64,000 nt of DNA from CALACW01 sp963627915 (GCA_963627915.1 CAVGCY010000033.1:14038-78037); one strand, 5' to 3'. Positions 52,850 to 62,717 are shown, counted from the stretch's first letter. Program-made: numbers and translations. Notes: generated from the letters alone by a model not told the origin.

Positions 52850-53980
52850 ATGCTGCAGTATGAAGAACTGAGATTAAGTCTGCTTAAATGCAAGGAGCCT
52901 ATCGGCGAGCTTGCCGACGCGCTCGGTCTTGGTAAAATGAAAGAGGAAATTGCGGAGCTTGAGCAGAGAGCCGCTTCCGACGGGTTCTGGAACGATCTCG
53001 AAAAATCACAGCAGATAGTCCAGAGAACGAGCATGCTGAAAAAGAAGGTTGAGGCGTACGAGGGGCTTGTCAGCGATTACGAGGATACTCTTGCGCTTAT
53101 AGAAATGGCCGACGAAGAGGGCGACGATTCCATGGTCGACGAATGCGCAGAGAGCGTTCGGAAGGTTAAGGACGAGCTTGACAGACAGACTCTTGAAACG
53201 CTTCTTATCGGCGAATACGATTCAAAGAACGCGATTCTTACGTTCCATGCCGGCGAGGGCGGAACAGAGGCTCAGGACTGGGCGATGATGCTTTTCAGAA
53301 TGTACCACCGCTGGGGCGAAAGACACGGATTCAAGACTACTACACTCGATTATCTTGAGGGCGATGAGGCGGGAATCAAGTCTGCGGCGATTCTTATAGA
53401 GGGTGAAAACGCTTACGGTTATTTAAAGAGCGAAATGGGCGTGCATCGCCTTGTCAGAATTTCGCCGTTCGACGCTTCGGGCAGAAGACATACGTCGTTT
53501 GCCTCCGTTGAGGTTATGCCCGAAATTGACGATACAATCGAGGTTGAGATTAAGCCGGAGGATATCAAGATGGACGTTTACCGCGCAAGCGGAGCGGGCG
53601 GACAGAAGGTTAACAAAACCTCGTCGGCGGTACGTCTGACGCATATCCCGACCGGCATTGTGGTTTCGTGCCAGGTTGAGCGTTCGCAGTATCAGAATAA
53701 GGACGTCGCGATGAGCATGCTTAAATCAAAGCTTATAGAAATCAAGGAGCGCGAGCATCTTGACAAAATTGACGACATAAAAGGCGAACAGAGAGAAATT
53801 GCGTGGGGCAGTCAGATTCGTTCATATGTTTTCATGCCCTACACGCTTGCGAAGGATACGAGAACAGGATTTTCAAATTCAAATATCAATGCCGTTATGG
53901 ACGGAGATATCGACGGATTTATAAATGCGTATCTGAAAATGCAGTCGCAGGAAAAGCTGTCGGCGGAAAACGAAGGCTGA
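52850..53980 (+). CDS. prfB: Peptide chain release factor 2, without programmed frameshift
   Basis: 376-residue RF2 reading UGA and UAA stop codons. The release motif GGQ is in GAGGQKVNKTSSAV (near 246), and the anticodon-like SPF tripeptide in RISPFDASGRRH, which marks RF2 rather than RF1. Most bacterial prfB genes carry an in-frame TGA near codon 25 with a +1 frameshift site; here the frame is continuous from ATG (GAGAGAGG upstream) to the end, so autoregulation by frameshifting is absent. Confidence 0.96.
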   Translation: MLQYEELRLSLLKCKEPIGELADALGLGKMKEEIAELEQRAASDGFWNDLEKSQQIVQRTSMLKKKVEAYEGLVSDYEDTLALIEMADEEGDDSMVDECAESVRKVKDELDRQTLETLLIGEYDSKNAILTFHAGEGGTEAQDWAMMLFRMYHRWGERHGFKTTTLDYLEGDEAGIKSAAILIEGENAYGYLKSEMGVHRLVRISPFDASGRRHTSFASVEVMPEIDDTIEVEIKPEDIKMDVYRASGAGGQKVNKTSSAVRLTHIPTGIVVSCQVERSQYQNKDVAMSMLKSKLIEIKEREHLDKIDDIKGEQREIAWGSQIRSYVFMPYTLAKDTRTGFSNSNINAVMDGDIDGFINAYLKMQSQEKLSAENEG

Positions 53981-54061
53981 TATCCGCATGACGCCCTCGA
54001 TTCGGGTACACGGTACGGGTAAACCGTGAATTGTATTTTTTTCAGTTTAAGAAATAAAAGT

Positions 54062-54092
54062 ACGGCTCTCATTTTCGGAGAGCCGTGTTTTT
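54062..54092 (+). terminator. Terminator between convergent prfB and GH3 genes
   Basis: ACGGCTCTC and GAGAGCCGT form a perfect 9-bp stem with a 7-base loop, followed by GTTTTTT on the plus strand and ACTTTTATTT on the minus strand. Confidence 0.85.
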
Positions 54093-54113
54093 TATGCGAA
54101 CCCGATTCGTCAA

Positions 54114-56555
54114 TCAAATCGAGTTAAACAGATTTTTCATATTTTTAAGCGCGTTGCCGAGTCCGGAGCAGATTTTTGCAATACCCTTTGCCGTACCCTT
54201 GCCGTTGAGGATGTCGAGAAGTCCCTGCGCCATCGTATCGGAGAACACGCCCATGCTCATTGAAATAAAGTTCCTTATCGGAATCTGAAGAGCCATTGCT
54301 TTAATCATACCGCGGTTCGCGTCGTCGGATGAAAGGAACGTATTTACCGCCTTGTCGATAACAGTGTTTACAAACTTACCCTGTTTTGTAAAATTTGCGT
54401 CCTCAAGGGTTGAAGTAAGCTCCAGTTCCAGAGTGTTATCCCTTTTATTTGCGGGGATGGGTCTGCCGAGAACGGCTTCAAACTGCGCGTCGGGTACGTT
54501 TCTTACGTCAGCGGTATAGTACTGAGGCGCGCTCTGACGGTAATCGGGAATTTCAGTCTTTTCCGCGGAGACGTTAACCTTGCCCTCCAGCCTGATATCA
54601 CGGCTTGAAGCTCCGATTTTTATTGTAAAATCTCCGCTTTCCGTGCACCAGTCGTGAATCAGAACGTTATAAAACGCGAAGCTTCTTTTGTCAAGCTCGA
54701 TTTCGACGGTCGTTTCTTCGCCGGGGGTCAGGAATACTTTTTTAAAGCCCTTTAACTCTTTTTCGGGACGGAATATTGTGCTTTCAACGTCGCTTACGTA
54801 AATCTGCGCTGTTTCCGCGCCGGCGACCGAACCCGTATTTTTAATTTTAAACGATACCTTGAGAGAATCGGCGTCCTTAATTTTTTTCTTTGAAAGCTTT
54901 AAATCGGAATATTCAAACGTCGTGTACGAAAGTCCGAAACCGAACGGGAACAGAACGTCTTTTTTTGCCGTATCGTAATATCTGTAGCCGATATAAACGC
55001 TCTCTCTGTACTCGGTCGTAACGGCCGTGCCGGGGAAGTAATTTACGCACGGAACGTCGGCAAGCATGCAGGGATATGTTTCAGCAAGCTTACCCGAGGG
55101 ATTAACCTTGCCCAAAAGGATATCAACGGCGGCGCCGGCTCCCGCTTCTCCGCCGAGATAACCGTTGAGAACGGCTTTAACGTCTGATAGCCACGGCATT
55201 GTTACCGGAGAACCGCCCGAGAGGACGACGACGGTATTTTTGTTGACCTTTGAAACCTCTTTGATAAGCTCGTTGTGGCTTTCGGGCAGACTTATATGAC
55301 TTCTGTCAAAGCCTTCCGCCTCATATGTTTCGGTAAGACCGGCGAAAATAATCGCAATATCGGCATTTCTTGCCGCGGCGGTCGCCTCGCCTATGAGAAC
55401 GTCGTCCGGCTTGTCGCTCTTTTTGTCATAGCCTGCGCAGTACGTCATGGAAATTCCGTTGTCCACAAGCTCGTCAAACGCATTGTCTATTTTAAAAGGA
55501 TTTATGAGAGAGCTGCCCGCTCCCTGATAACGAGGGAATTTTGCCATTTCGCCGATAACGGCGTATTTAAGATTATTTTTAAGGGGAAGAATATTATCGT
55601 TGTTTTTAAGAAGAACCATTGAATTTCCGGCAATTTTTCTTGCAATCGCGTGATGTTCTTTTTTATCGAATTTATAATCACGCTTATTCTCGTTTCCTCT
55701 TATAATCAAATCAAGAACGGCGTCGACCGCCTCGTCGAGAATTTTTTCGTCAAGCTTTCCGTTTCTGACGGCTTCGCATATCTGCTTTGCGCCTCTGCCG
55801 GAGGACGTGGGCATTTCAAGCTCCTGACCGGCTTTCAGTCCCTCGACTCTGTCATTTTCCGCGCCCCAGTCGGTAACGACCAGACCCTTGAAGCCCCATT
55901 CCTTTTTGAGAACGTCGGTGAGAAGCCATTTGTTTTCCGCGCAGTATGTGCCGTTTAATCTGTTGTAAGCGTTCATAACCGTCCACGGCTGAGCCTCTTT
56001 TACCGCTATTTCAAACGCCGTGAGATATATTTCTCTCAACGCTCTTTCGTCAACGACGGAATCGACCGTCATTCGTCTGCACTCCTGGCTGTTTGCCGCA
56101 AAATGCTTTAAAGACGTGCCGACGCCTTTTGACTGAACGCCGTTTATGAATGACGCCGCCATTTTGCCCGCAAGATAAGGATCTTCCGAAAAATACTCGA
56201 AGTTTCTTCCGCAAAGGGGACTTCTCTTCATGTTTACGCCGGGACCGAGAAGAACGGAAACCTGCTCCTCGAGGCACTCCTCTCCGAGAGCCTGTCCCAT
56301 TTCGTAAATAAGTTCGGGATCCCATGAAGCGGCGGTCGTGACTGCGGTCGGGAAGCACGTTGCCGGGTTTGAGCTCATAAGCTCGCCGGGGTCTTTTTTC
56401 TCCTTTTTCTTTCTGAGCCCGTGAGGACCGTCGGTAACCATAATGCTTTTGATACCGAGCCTTTCACAGCTTTGCAGATTCCAGAAATCCGCGCCGTCGC
56501 AGAACGACGCTTTTTCCTCAAGCGTCATTTTTGAAATAATGTCAGAATGTTTCAT
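54114..56555 (-). CDS. GH3 family beta-glucosidase
   Basis: 813-residue retaining glycosidase without signal peptide. N-terminal barrel with NFEYFSEDPYLAGKMAAS and KHFAANSQE, nucleophile Asp in VVTDWGAEND (near 232), alpha/beta sandwich from about 310, FnIII-like domain (about 570-660, FGFGLSYTTFEYSDL) and a helical C-terminal extension (about 700-813) often seen in Firmicute GH3 enzymes. Likely cleaves imported beta-glucosides. The ATG at 56555 (GGAGG six bases upstream) lies within the last codons of rmuC, so the pair overlaps by 14 bases. Confidence 0.93.
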   Translation of the reverse strand: MKHSDIISKMTLEEKASFCDGADFWNLQSCERLGIKSIMVTDGPHGLRKKKEKKDPGELMSSNPATCFPTAVTTAASWDPELIYEMGQALGEECLEEQVSVLLGPGVNMKRSPLCGRNFEYFSEDPYLAGKMAASFINGVQSKGVGTSLKHFAANSQECRRMTVDSVVDERALREIYLTAFEIAVKEAQPWTVMNAYNRLNGTYCAENKWLLTDVLKKEWGFKGLVVTDWGAENDRVEGLKAGQELEMPTSSGRGAKQICEAVRNGKLDEKILDEAVDAVLDLIIRGNENKRDYKFDKKEHHAIARKIAGNSMVLLKNNDNILPLKNNLKYAVIGEMAKFPRYQGAGSSLINPFKIDNAFDELVDNGISMTYCAGYDKKSDKPDDVLIGEATAAARNADIAIIFAGLTETYEAEGFDRSHISLPESHNELIKEVSKVNKNTVVVLSGGSPVTMPWLSDVKAVLNGYLGGEAGAGAAVDILLGKVNPSGKLAETYPCMLADVPCVNYFPGTAVTTEYRESVYIGYRYYDTAKKDVLFPFGFGLSYTTFEYSDLKLSKKKIKDADSLKVSFKIKNTGSVAGAETAQIYVSDVESTIFRPEKELKGFKKVFLTPGEETTVEIELDKRSFAFYNVLIHDWCTESGDFTIKIGASSRDIRLEGKVNVSAEKTEIPDYRQSAPQYYTADVRNVPDAQFEAVLGRPIPANKRDNTLELELTSTLEDANFTKQGKFVNTVIDKAVNTFLSSDDANRGMIKAMALQIPIRNFISMSMGVFSDTMAQGLLDILNGKGTAKGIAKICSGLGNALKNMKNLFNSI

Positions 56556-57831
56556 AATCAACCTCCGAATCTCCGAACAGAAGTCTGTCGGCTCTGTCCG
56601 CGTCGATATCCTCGACGTTTTTTAGCTTTTTATTTATAATATTGTTTCTCGAAACGGCGTTGTCAATCTCCTTATCAACGGATTCGAGCTTTTTCTTTAC
56701 GGAGTTTAATACTTTGTCGAACGTTTCGTACTGTTTTTTGACGGCGGAGAGAATTTCTCTTATTTCGCTTGCTTTTTCGTTTATCGCCGCCGTTTTAAAG
56801 CCCACGGCAAGCGAACTCAGAAGTGCGGTTACCGTCGAAGGACCCGCGATTATGACCCGAAAATCGTTCTGTATTCTTTCAAGAAGCATATTTTTTGACG
56901 AAGCAATCTCCGCATAAAGACCCTCCGTGGCAAGATACATTACGGCAAACGGGGTGGTATCCGGCTCGTTTATGTATTTGGATACCGTTTTCGCCTCGTC
57001 GATAACCCGTTTTTCAAGTGCTTTTCTCGCGTTTTCAACGCCCGCCGCGTCGCCCGTTTCGCTCAGTTCGCACAGTCTTACGTAGTCCTCCGTCGGAAAT
57101 TTTGAATCTATCGGAAGATACGTGGTTTTTTTTGAATCCGAGGACGGGATTTTTACCGCAAATTCGACGACTCCCGCGCCGTCCTTCGCATTATAATTCT
57201 TAACGTACATATTCGGGATAACGCTGTCGAGTATCGTTCCGAGCTGATACTCCGCCCATGTTCCGCGCGTTTTAACGTTTGTAAATAATTTGTTCAGATT
57301 CGTAATTCCGCCGGAAAGCTCCTGCATTTCGCCCAGTGACTTGTATACGTTTGAAAGCTGATCGGATACCGTTTTGAATGATGAATCAAGCCTGTTTGTA
57401 AGCGTTGCGGTCAGCTTTTCGTCAACCGTGGCGCGCATTTCGTCCAGTTTTTTCTCGTTATTTTCCCGCATTTTATCAAGAGAACGTTCGATTTTTTCCG
57501 TATTTTTCTCATTCTGATTCCTGTTTGCCTCGCTTATGTCGTTAAGCGAATTTGTGACGAGCTTTGTAAGCGCAAGCTGAGAGTCGTAATTTGCCTTTGT
57601 CACATCTGCAAGCTTTGCGTTTACCGTTTCTGACGCGTTTTTGATTTCGGTTCCGATTCTTGCCGATTCGCTGCCGACGGATTTTAATATAATGTCGGAT
57701 TTTACCGAAAGCTCTTTAAGCTGCGAATCGTTATTGCCGGCCGGCAGACGCGTTACCTTCATTATCAATACTATGAGAAGCACGATTGCGATAACGACAG
57801 CCGCCGATAAAATATAAAGTACGGTTTGCAT
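56542..57831 (-). CDS. rmuC: RmuC family DNA recombination protein
   Basis: 429 residues: one N-terminal membrane helix (residues 4-22), a long coiled coil (about 40-150), and the RmuC nuclease-like domain with GTWAEYQLGTILDSVIPN near 196, LPIDSKFPTEDYVRL and KTVSKYINEPDTTPFAVMYL. RmuC limits inversion at short repeats in E. coli; the molecular activity is unsure. Followed by the overlapping GH3 gene, an unusual pairing. Confidence 0.92.
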   Translation of the reverse strand: MQTVLYILSAAVVIAIVLLIVLIMKVTRLPAGNNDSQLKELSVKSDIILKSVGSESARIGTEIKNASETVNAKLADVTKANYDSQLALTKLVTNSLNDISEANRNQNEKNTEKIERSLDKMRENNEKKLDEMRATVDEKLTATLTNRLDSSFKTVSDQLSNVYKSLGEMQELSGGITNLNKLFTNVKTRGTWAEYQLGTILDSVIPNMYVKNYNAKDGAGVVEFAVKIPSSDSKKTTYLPIDSKFPTEDYVRLCELSETGDAAGVENARKALEKRVIDEAKTVSKYINEPDTTPFAVMYLATEGLYAEIASSKNMLLERIQNDFRVIIAGPSTVTALLSSLAVGFKTAAINEKASEIREILSAVKKQYETFDKVLNSVKKKLESVDKEIDNAVSRNNIINKKLKNVEDIDADRADRLLFGDSEVDYETF

Positions 57832-57928
57832 TTTTTTATCACCGTTTGTAATTATATCAAATAAAATTTTGAAAGTTAATAGATTTTCAAAAAAATTAAC
57901 ATTACTTATGGAAAATATATAAAAATTC

Positions 57929-57937
57929 TGCTATAAT
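57929..57937 (+). promoter_or_regulatory. Extended -10 promoter of the oligopeptide-binding protein gene
   Basis: TGCTATAAT with no good -35. Transcription would start near 57944, so the ATG at 57949 would have almost no leader; this favours the ATG at 57973. Confidence 0.6.
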
Positions 57938-57972
57938 TTAATCAAACTATGAATTTGAGAGATTGTCTATAT

Positions 57973-59583
57973 ATGAAACGCATTATTTCGCTTATTTTAT
58001 CCATAATAACGGTTGTCTGTCTTTTCGCTTCATGCTCTGAGAGTGAGTCCGTGACGTTTTACTATCCCGTGAGCGAAAACGCGCAGTATCTCGACCCGCA
58101 GATTGCAGACACGACCGCCGAAAGAATTATCGGCGCAAACTGCTTTGAGGGGCTTGTCAGACTTGACGAAAACGGAGAGATTCAGCCCGGCGCTGCAGAA
58201 AAAACCGACGTATCGTCCGACGGGCTTACATACACTTTTACCCTGCGCCCGGACGCAAAATGGCACGTTACAAAAACGTCGCAGAAGAAGCTGGGCGATA
58301 AGCTGGGTGAAAATTTTGCGCCGTCAGTTACGGCAAACGACTTTGTTTTCGCGCTCAGACGCGCCGTTGACCCCGAAACGCAGAGTCCGGACGCGTCGCT
58401 TTACAATTCAATCAAAAATGCGTCGAAAATTTCGGACGGACAGACGGACGTCCGGGAGCTGGGCGTCAGAGCGGTTTCGGATTATGTTCTCGAAATAACG
58501 CTTGACTACGCGGATTCGGATCTTCTCTACGCGCTGACGCGTCCCGCCGCAATGCCGTGCAACGAAACGTTTTTTAACGCATGTTCGGGAAGATACGGGC
58601 TTGCGCTCGAATATATGCTGTGCAACGGACCGTTTTTTGTCTACACGTTTTCGGAGGACGCATATATTCTCATTACTTCTAATGATGACTATAAGGGCGA
58701 AAATACGGTAAGCCCAGACAACGTGTACATTTATTTGAATTGTGACGAGGATACCGCCGCGCAGAAGATAAAGAGCGAAAAATACGACGGCGGATTTGTC
58801 GGCGCGCAGACATTTAACAGACAGCTGAACAATGAAAAGAAATTTACGGCGGAGGCGTTTTCCGATACGGTATGGGCATATTGCTTTAATTTAAACGACG
58901 AATATATGAAGGACGAATCGATAAGAACAGCGTTTACATACGCCTACGACCCGTCGGTAATAGAGGCGGACAGCGCGTATTTTGAAAAAACGTCGAGAAT
59001 TTCGAGCGTTTATATGACGCCGTCCTATGAATTTACGCCGAAGATGAACGAATATGACGAAACAAAGGCGTCGGAGTTGTACAGTCTCGGACTGAGAAAC
59101 GCGGAGCTTGACTCCGCCGCCGTGACGGTTTTGACGACCGAGGATTTCGCCCCGCAGGTAAAGCTTCAGATTCAGAAATGGCAGAAGGCGCTCGGCACGG
59201 ACGTTAAGATAAAGACGGATACGCTTGAAAACGTAACGCAGCAGGTCAAAAACGGCGACTATCAGATAGCGTTCTGCCCCGTGTCATATACGTCAAATAA
59301 GGTTTATGCGATGCTCGGCGGATTTACGTCGGAATCGTCGTCAAATCTGATGGGATATAAAAGCGAAAGCTATGACGCGCTTTTTGACTCGGTAAGAACG
59401 GCGAACGGCGCGCAGGCAAAAATTGAAATATATAAACAGCTCGAGCAGAAGCTTATAGACGATTGCGTTCTGCTCCCGGTTCTCACGCAGAACAGCTATT
59501 TTGTTTTAAATTCTTCCGTTTCGGGAATTTATGCTCTGTCACAGAGCGAGGTATATTTTATAAACGGAAAAATTACTCAATAA
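57973..59583 (+). CDS. Oligopeptide-binding lipoprotein (family 5 substrate-binding protein)
   Basis: 536-residue extracytoplasmic binding lipoprotein (lipobox LFASCSES, Cys near 20). YLDPQIADTTAERIIGANCF, EGLVRLDENGEIQPGAA and the TYTFTLRPDAKWH block are the OppA/DppA-type signature. It would bind peptides or similar solutes for an ABC importer, but no permease or ATPase gene is nearby, so it must share one encoded elsewhere. Start chosen from the promoter position. Confidence 0.9.
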   Translation: MKRIISLILSIITVVCLFASCSESESVTFYYPVSENAQYLDPQIADTTAERIIGANCFEGLVRLDENGEIQPGAAEKTDVSSDGLTYTFTLRPDAKWHVTKTSQKKLGDKLGENFAPSVTANDFVFALRRAVDPETQSPDASLYNSIKNASKISDGQTDVRELGVRAVSDYVLEITLDYADSDLLYALTRPAAMPCNETFFNACSGRYGLALEYMLCNGPFFVYTFSEDAYILITSNDDYKGENTVSPDNVYIYLNCDEDTAAQKIKSEKYDGGFVGAQTFNRQLNNEKKFTAEAFSDTVWAYCFNLNDEYMKDESIRTAFTYAYDPSVIEADSAYFEKTSRISSVYMTPSYEFTPKMNEYDETKASELYSLGLRNAELDSAAVTVLTTEDFAPQVKLQIQKWQKALGTDVKIKTDTLENVTQQVKNGDYQIAFCPVSYTSNKVYAMLGGFTSESSSNLMGYKSESYDALFDSVRTANGAQAKIEIYKQLEQKLIDDCVLLPVLTQNSYFVLNSSVSGIYALSQSEVYFINGKITQ

Positions 59584-59628
59584 TTTACACCACCGTAAAT
59601 TATTGTTTACCATGAAAGGATGATATAT

Positions 59629-60870
59629 ATGTCAGTTATAAGACCGTTCAGAGCCGTCAGACCGAAAAAGGAATATGCGTCATCCGTTGCCGCTCTTCCC
59701 TATGACGTTATGAACAGCGCAGAGGCGAGAATCGCGGTTAAGGATGAACCGTATTCGTTTCTTCATGTCGACAAAGCGGAGGTAGACCTGCCCGAAAGCG
59801 TTGACCTTTATTCCGACGAGGTATACAAAAAAGCCGCGGAAAACCTTAAAAAGCTCTCCGACGACGGAATCTGTTTTAAAGAGGACAAGCCCTGTCTTTA
59901 CGTGTACCGTCAGATAATGGGTTCGCGTTCGCAGACGGGTATTGTCGGATGCGCTTCAATCGACGACTACATGAACAACGTTATTAAAAAACATGAGCTT
60001 ACGAGAGCTGATAAGGAGGCGGACAGAATCCGTCACGTTGATACGTGTAATGCCAACACGGGTCCTATATTCCTTACATACAGAGGAAAGAAGGAAATTG
60101 ATTCGATTGTTGAAAAATACACGGCGAAAGCTCCCGAATACGATTTTGTAACAAAGGACGGCGTTGCAAATACCGTTTGGGTTATTGACGACGATAACGA
60201 TATAAATGCGATTGCCGCGCAGTTCAAGTCAATACCGTGTCTTTATATTGCCGACGGGCATCACAGAGCCGCTTCCGCCGTTAAGGTCGGACAAAAGCGC
60301 AGAGAAGCAAATCCAGGATATACGGGAAACGAGGAATTTAATTTCTTCCTTGCCGTTTATTTTAAAAGCGACGACCTTGCGATTATGGACTATAACCGCC
60401 TTATCGCGGATTATAACGGAATGACGAAGGACGTTCTTTTAAATAAGATCGGCGAAAAATTTGACGTTTCTCTTTACGGTGACAAGGCGTATCATCCCGA
60501 GCGCAAGCATGATTTCGGAATGTATATGGAGTTGAAGTGGTACAAGCTTACCGCCAAAAAGGGTACGTACGACGACTCCGACCCCGTTGACAGGCTCGAC
60601 GTTTCGATTTTACAGAAGAACTGCATTGCGAGCGTGTTCGGCATTTCAGACCCGAGGACGGACAGACGCATTGACTTCGTAGGCGGAATAAGAGGACTCG
60701 GAGAGCTTGAAAGAAGATGCGCGCTCGATATGAAAATAGCCTTCTCGATGTATCCGACCACGCTTGATGACCTTATGGATATCGCTGACGCGGGACTTAT
60801 AATGCCCCCGAAATCAACATGGTTCGAGCCGAAGCTTCTGAGCGGACTTTTCATTCACGAATTGTCATGA
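59629..60870 (+). CDS. DUF1015 family protein
   Basis: 413-residue cytoplasmic protein of the DUF1015 family, recognised from the opening VIRPFRAVRPKKEYASSVAA and LPYDVMNSAEAR, KHELTRADKEADRI, and ADGHHRAASAVKVG near residue 207 (the DGHHR motif). Found in many anaerobes near serine or phosphonate metabolism genes, but no function is established. ATG at 59629 has AAAGGATG upstream. A 45-base gap after the binding-protein gene suggests co-transcription. Confidence 0.9.
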   Translation: MSVIRPFRAVRPKKEYASSVAALPYDVMNSAEARIAVKDEPYSFLHVDKAEVDLPESVDLYSDEVYKKAAENLKKLSDDGICFKEDKPCLYVYRQIMGSRSQTGIVGCASIDDYMNNVIKKHELTRADKEADRIRHVDTCNANTGPIFLTYRGKKEIDSIVEKYTAKAPEYDFVTKDGVANTVWVIDDDNDINAIAAQFKSIPCLYIADGHHRAASAVKVGQKRREANPGYTGNEEFNFFLAVYFKSDDLAIMDYNRLIADYNGMTKDVLLNKIGEKFDVSLYGDKAYHPERKHDFGMYMELKWYKLTAKKGTYDDSDPVDRLDVSILQKNCIASVFGISDPRTDRRIDFVGGIRGLGELERRCALDMKIAFSMYPTTLDDLMDIADAGLIMPPKSTWFEPKLLSGLFIHELS

Positions 60871-60929
60871 ATGATTAAAAAATAATACGGTTTTACATCA
60901 GGCGTCAGAGCAAAACCGGAAAAATAATT

Positions 60930-60975
60930 CAACAGCAGTCACCCGTTGATGACTGCTGTTGATTTTTCGGTTTTC
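60930..60975 (+). terminator. Terminator of the DUF1015 gene
   Basis: CAACAGCAGTCA and TGACTGCTGTTG form a 12-bp perfect stem with an 8-base loop, followed by ATTTTTCGGTTTTC. Confidence 0.85.
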
Positions 60976-60978
60976 TTA

Positions 60979-61509
60979 TTAGCTCTTTGCGCAGCTTTTT
61001 AAGGGTTCACCGTCAATATACGTATAAAAAACGCTATATGGTTTAAACACGGAATCAATATTCATCTTTTTTACTCGATAAACATTAATAATCCCCTTTT
61101 CATAGTTTACAAGATTTGCCTTTCCAACAAACTGCGTATATGCATTAAACATCCGCCCGAAGCTGTAACTCAATGAATCAAGACTATATTCATATACTGC
61201 AATATAAGTATATTTTGAAGTATCAAAATCCTGTACATTTTCTTTCAAGTATTGTTCGATTTCTGAATATTCATCTCCCCAATAATATGCCCATGAGTCG
61301 TATTTTTCATCTTTTATTGTAAACCACCGACGTTCTGCAACATATGAATAATCCGGTAGTTCCTCCGATATAGAACACACATACTGGTAAGATAGGTTTA
61401 TTTCAAACTTCGGCAGAACAAAAATAAAAAATAAAAAAATCAACAAACTCATCAAAACCAAAGCTATTAATAAAGATAATAATATTTTTTTATTGGTAGA
61501 TTTTATCAC
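60979..61509 (-). CDS. Membrane-anchored hypothetical protein (accessory region)
   Basis: 176 residues: a basic start (IKSTNKK), one strong membrane helix (about 9-33), then a Tyr-rich extracytoplasmic domain (YQYVCSISEELPDYSYVAER, WAYYWGDEYSEIEQYLKEN). Start taken as GTG at 61509 with GGAGG upstream; the longer frame adds 30 unlikely residues. Family not recognised. The A/T-rich sequence and the setting next to an Rhs tip suggest an immunity or accessory protein (inference). Confidence 0.6.
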   Translation of the reverse strand: MIKSTNKKILLSLLIALVLMSLLIFLFFIFVLPKFEINLSYQYVCSISEELPDYSYVAERRWFTIKDEKYDSWAYYWGDEYSEIEQYLKENVQDFDTSKYTYIAVYEYSLDSLSYSFGRMFNAYTQFVGKANLVNYEKGIINVYRVKKMNIDSVFKPYSVFYTYIDGEPLKSCAKS

Positions 61510-61610
61510 AGCAATAAGCCTCCATTCTATGTCCGGCAAAAACTTATAACATAATAGTAGATTTAGACCATTGTCTTGAAGAATATTCTGTCCTTGCAAA
61601 ATTACCCGTA

Positions 61611-62219
61611 TTACCGAACAAAATTTGAAATATCAAAACTATCAGTGTAACAATACATTTTATCCCCGTAATAATACGTTATATTAAGTTTTTTACTTTC
61701 AGAATCATATTCAGCAGAAACAAAAGGTATTTCATTAATATTAGAAAGTGGGTACGTAAAATTTGAAATAACCTCACTTTGCTGCGTAAACACTTTTTGT
61801 ATAACAACATCATTACCGGAAGCATAAACAATATTATCATTTATAAATGTTAACATACCGACATATTTTTCTTTCTTTGAGTTTTCAAGATTATAAACAT
61901 AAGTTTCAAGAGTCGATAGTCCATTTCCGTACGAAATTGTTACCGCAAAAATTGAGTCAGTAATCTTTTTTATTTTCGGTTCTTTGATACTATCAATTGA
62001 ATCTATACACTTACCATCTTTAGACTCTATTTTAGTATGGAATTTATGATCATAATAAGTCCAAGATATCAATTTATCACAACCGTCTACATAAGTGTAA
62101 GAAGTACTGACGCCATCATCAACAAATGTATCTTTTTTTATTTCCTTATTTGCAAAGACAGCAAACACAATTAAGAATATACAAACAATACAAACAACTG
62201 AAACAATCAATCTTTCCAT
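61611..62219 (-). CDS. Membrane-anchored hypothetical protein, possible immunity protein
   Basis: 202 residues: N-terminal membrane helix (about 3-22, RLIVSVVCIVCIFLIVFAVF) then a beta-rich outer domain with repeated short strands (DSIFAVTISYGNGLSTLETY). GGTGG precedes the ATG at 62219, which overlaps the end of the orphan Rhs tip by 13 bases. No family recognised. Gene order (Rhs tip then this gene) is that of toxin-immunity pairs. Confidence 0.6.
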   Translation of the reverse strand: MERLIVSVVCIVCIFLIVFAVFANKEIKKDTFVDDGVSTSYTYVDGCDKLISWTYYDHKFHTKIESKDGKCIDSIDSIKEPKIKKITDSIFAVTISYGNGLSTLETYVYNLENSKKEKYVGMLTFINDNIVYASGNDVVIQKVFTQQSEVISNFTYPLSNINEIPFVSAEYDSESKKLNITYYYGDKMYCYTDSFDISNFVR

Positions 62220-62716
62220 GTATACCACCAAAAATCCTCCGTTTCTGAAATACAAACACGCTTATAATAACTATCATACAACCAATCGCTAGGATTTTCA
62301 TATGAATGAAAAAAGATTACACCACCGGTAAAATCTGCTTCAGTGTTATTATAAATAGGTATTATAATATCGACACATTCTCGAATACTCGATATTTCAG
62401 AATTATTATTAAAAGCTAACATAATCGTAACCATTTGTTTAATTCGCTTTGGTATATCAAAAATGCTTGAAAATGAATTATTAGCTTTCTTTGCTTTTGT
62501 ACCCTCCGGGTCTATAAATCCCACCGGACTGTTATTACAGTACGCAAACATATTCGTACCGACCACGCCGGTGCGAGAAATATCTGTCGAACCGTTCGTA
62601 AACGAGGACGAATGCGAAAGAATTTTCTGCGAAGCAGTATCTGCTGTATCGTCGTACGTATACCCGTACTGTCCGTAATCAGATTTATAAAACCGCCGAT
62701 TTTTCTGTTTTTCCAA
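62207..62716 (-). pseudogene. Orphan Rhs-repeat C-terminal tip
   Basis: 169 codons from a TTG; no proper start or ribosome binding site is seen and the frame upstream is soon closed by a TAA. The segment GTNMFAYCNNSPVGFIDPEG (near residue 55) is the conserved Rhs/YD-repeat core junction that precedes variable toxin tips; what follows (about 95 residues, with IPIYNNTEADFTGGVIFFHS) would be the tip domain. The main Rhs body is missing, so this is a displaced or decayed module of a polymorphic toxin locus. Tip activity not recognised. Confidence 0.65.
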
Positions 62717-62717
62717 T

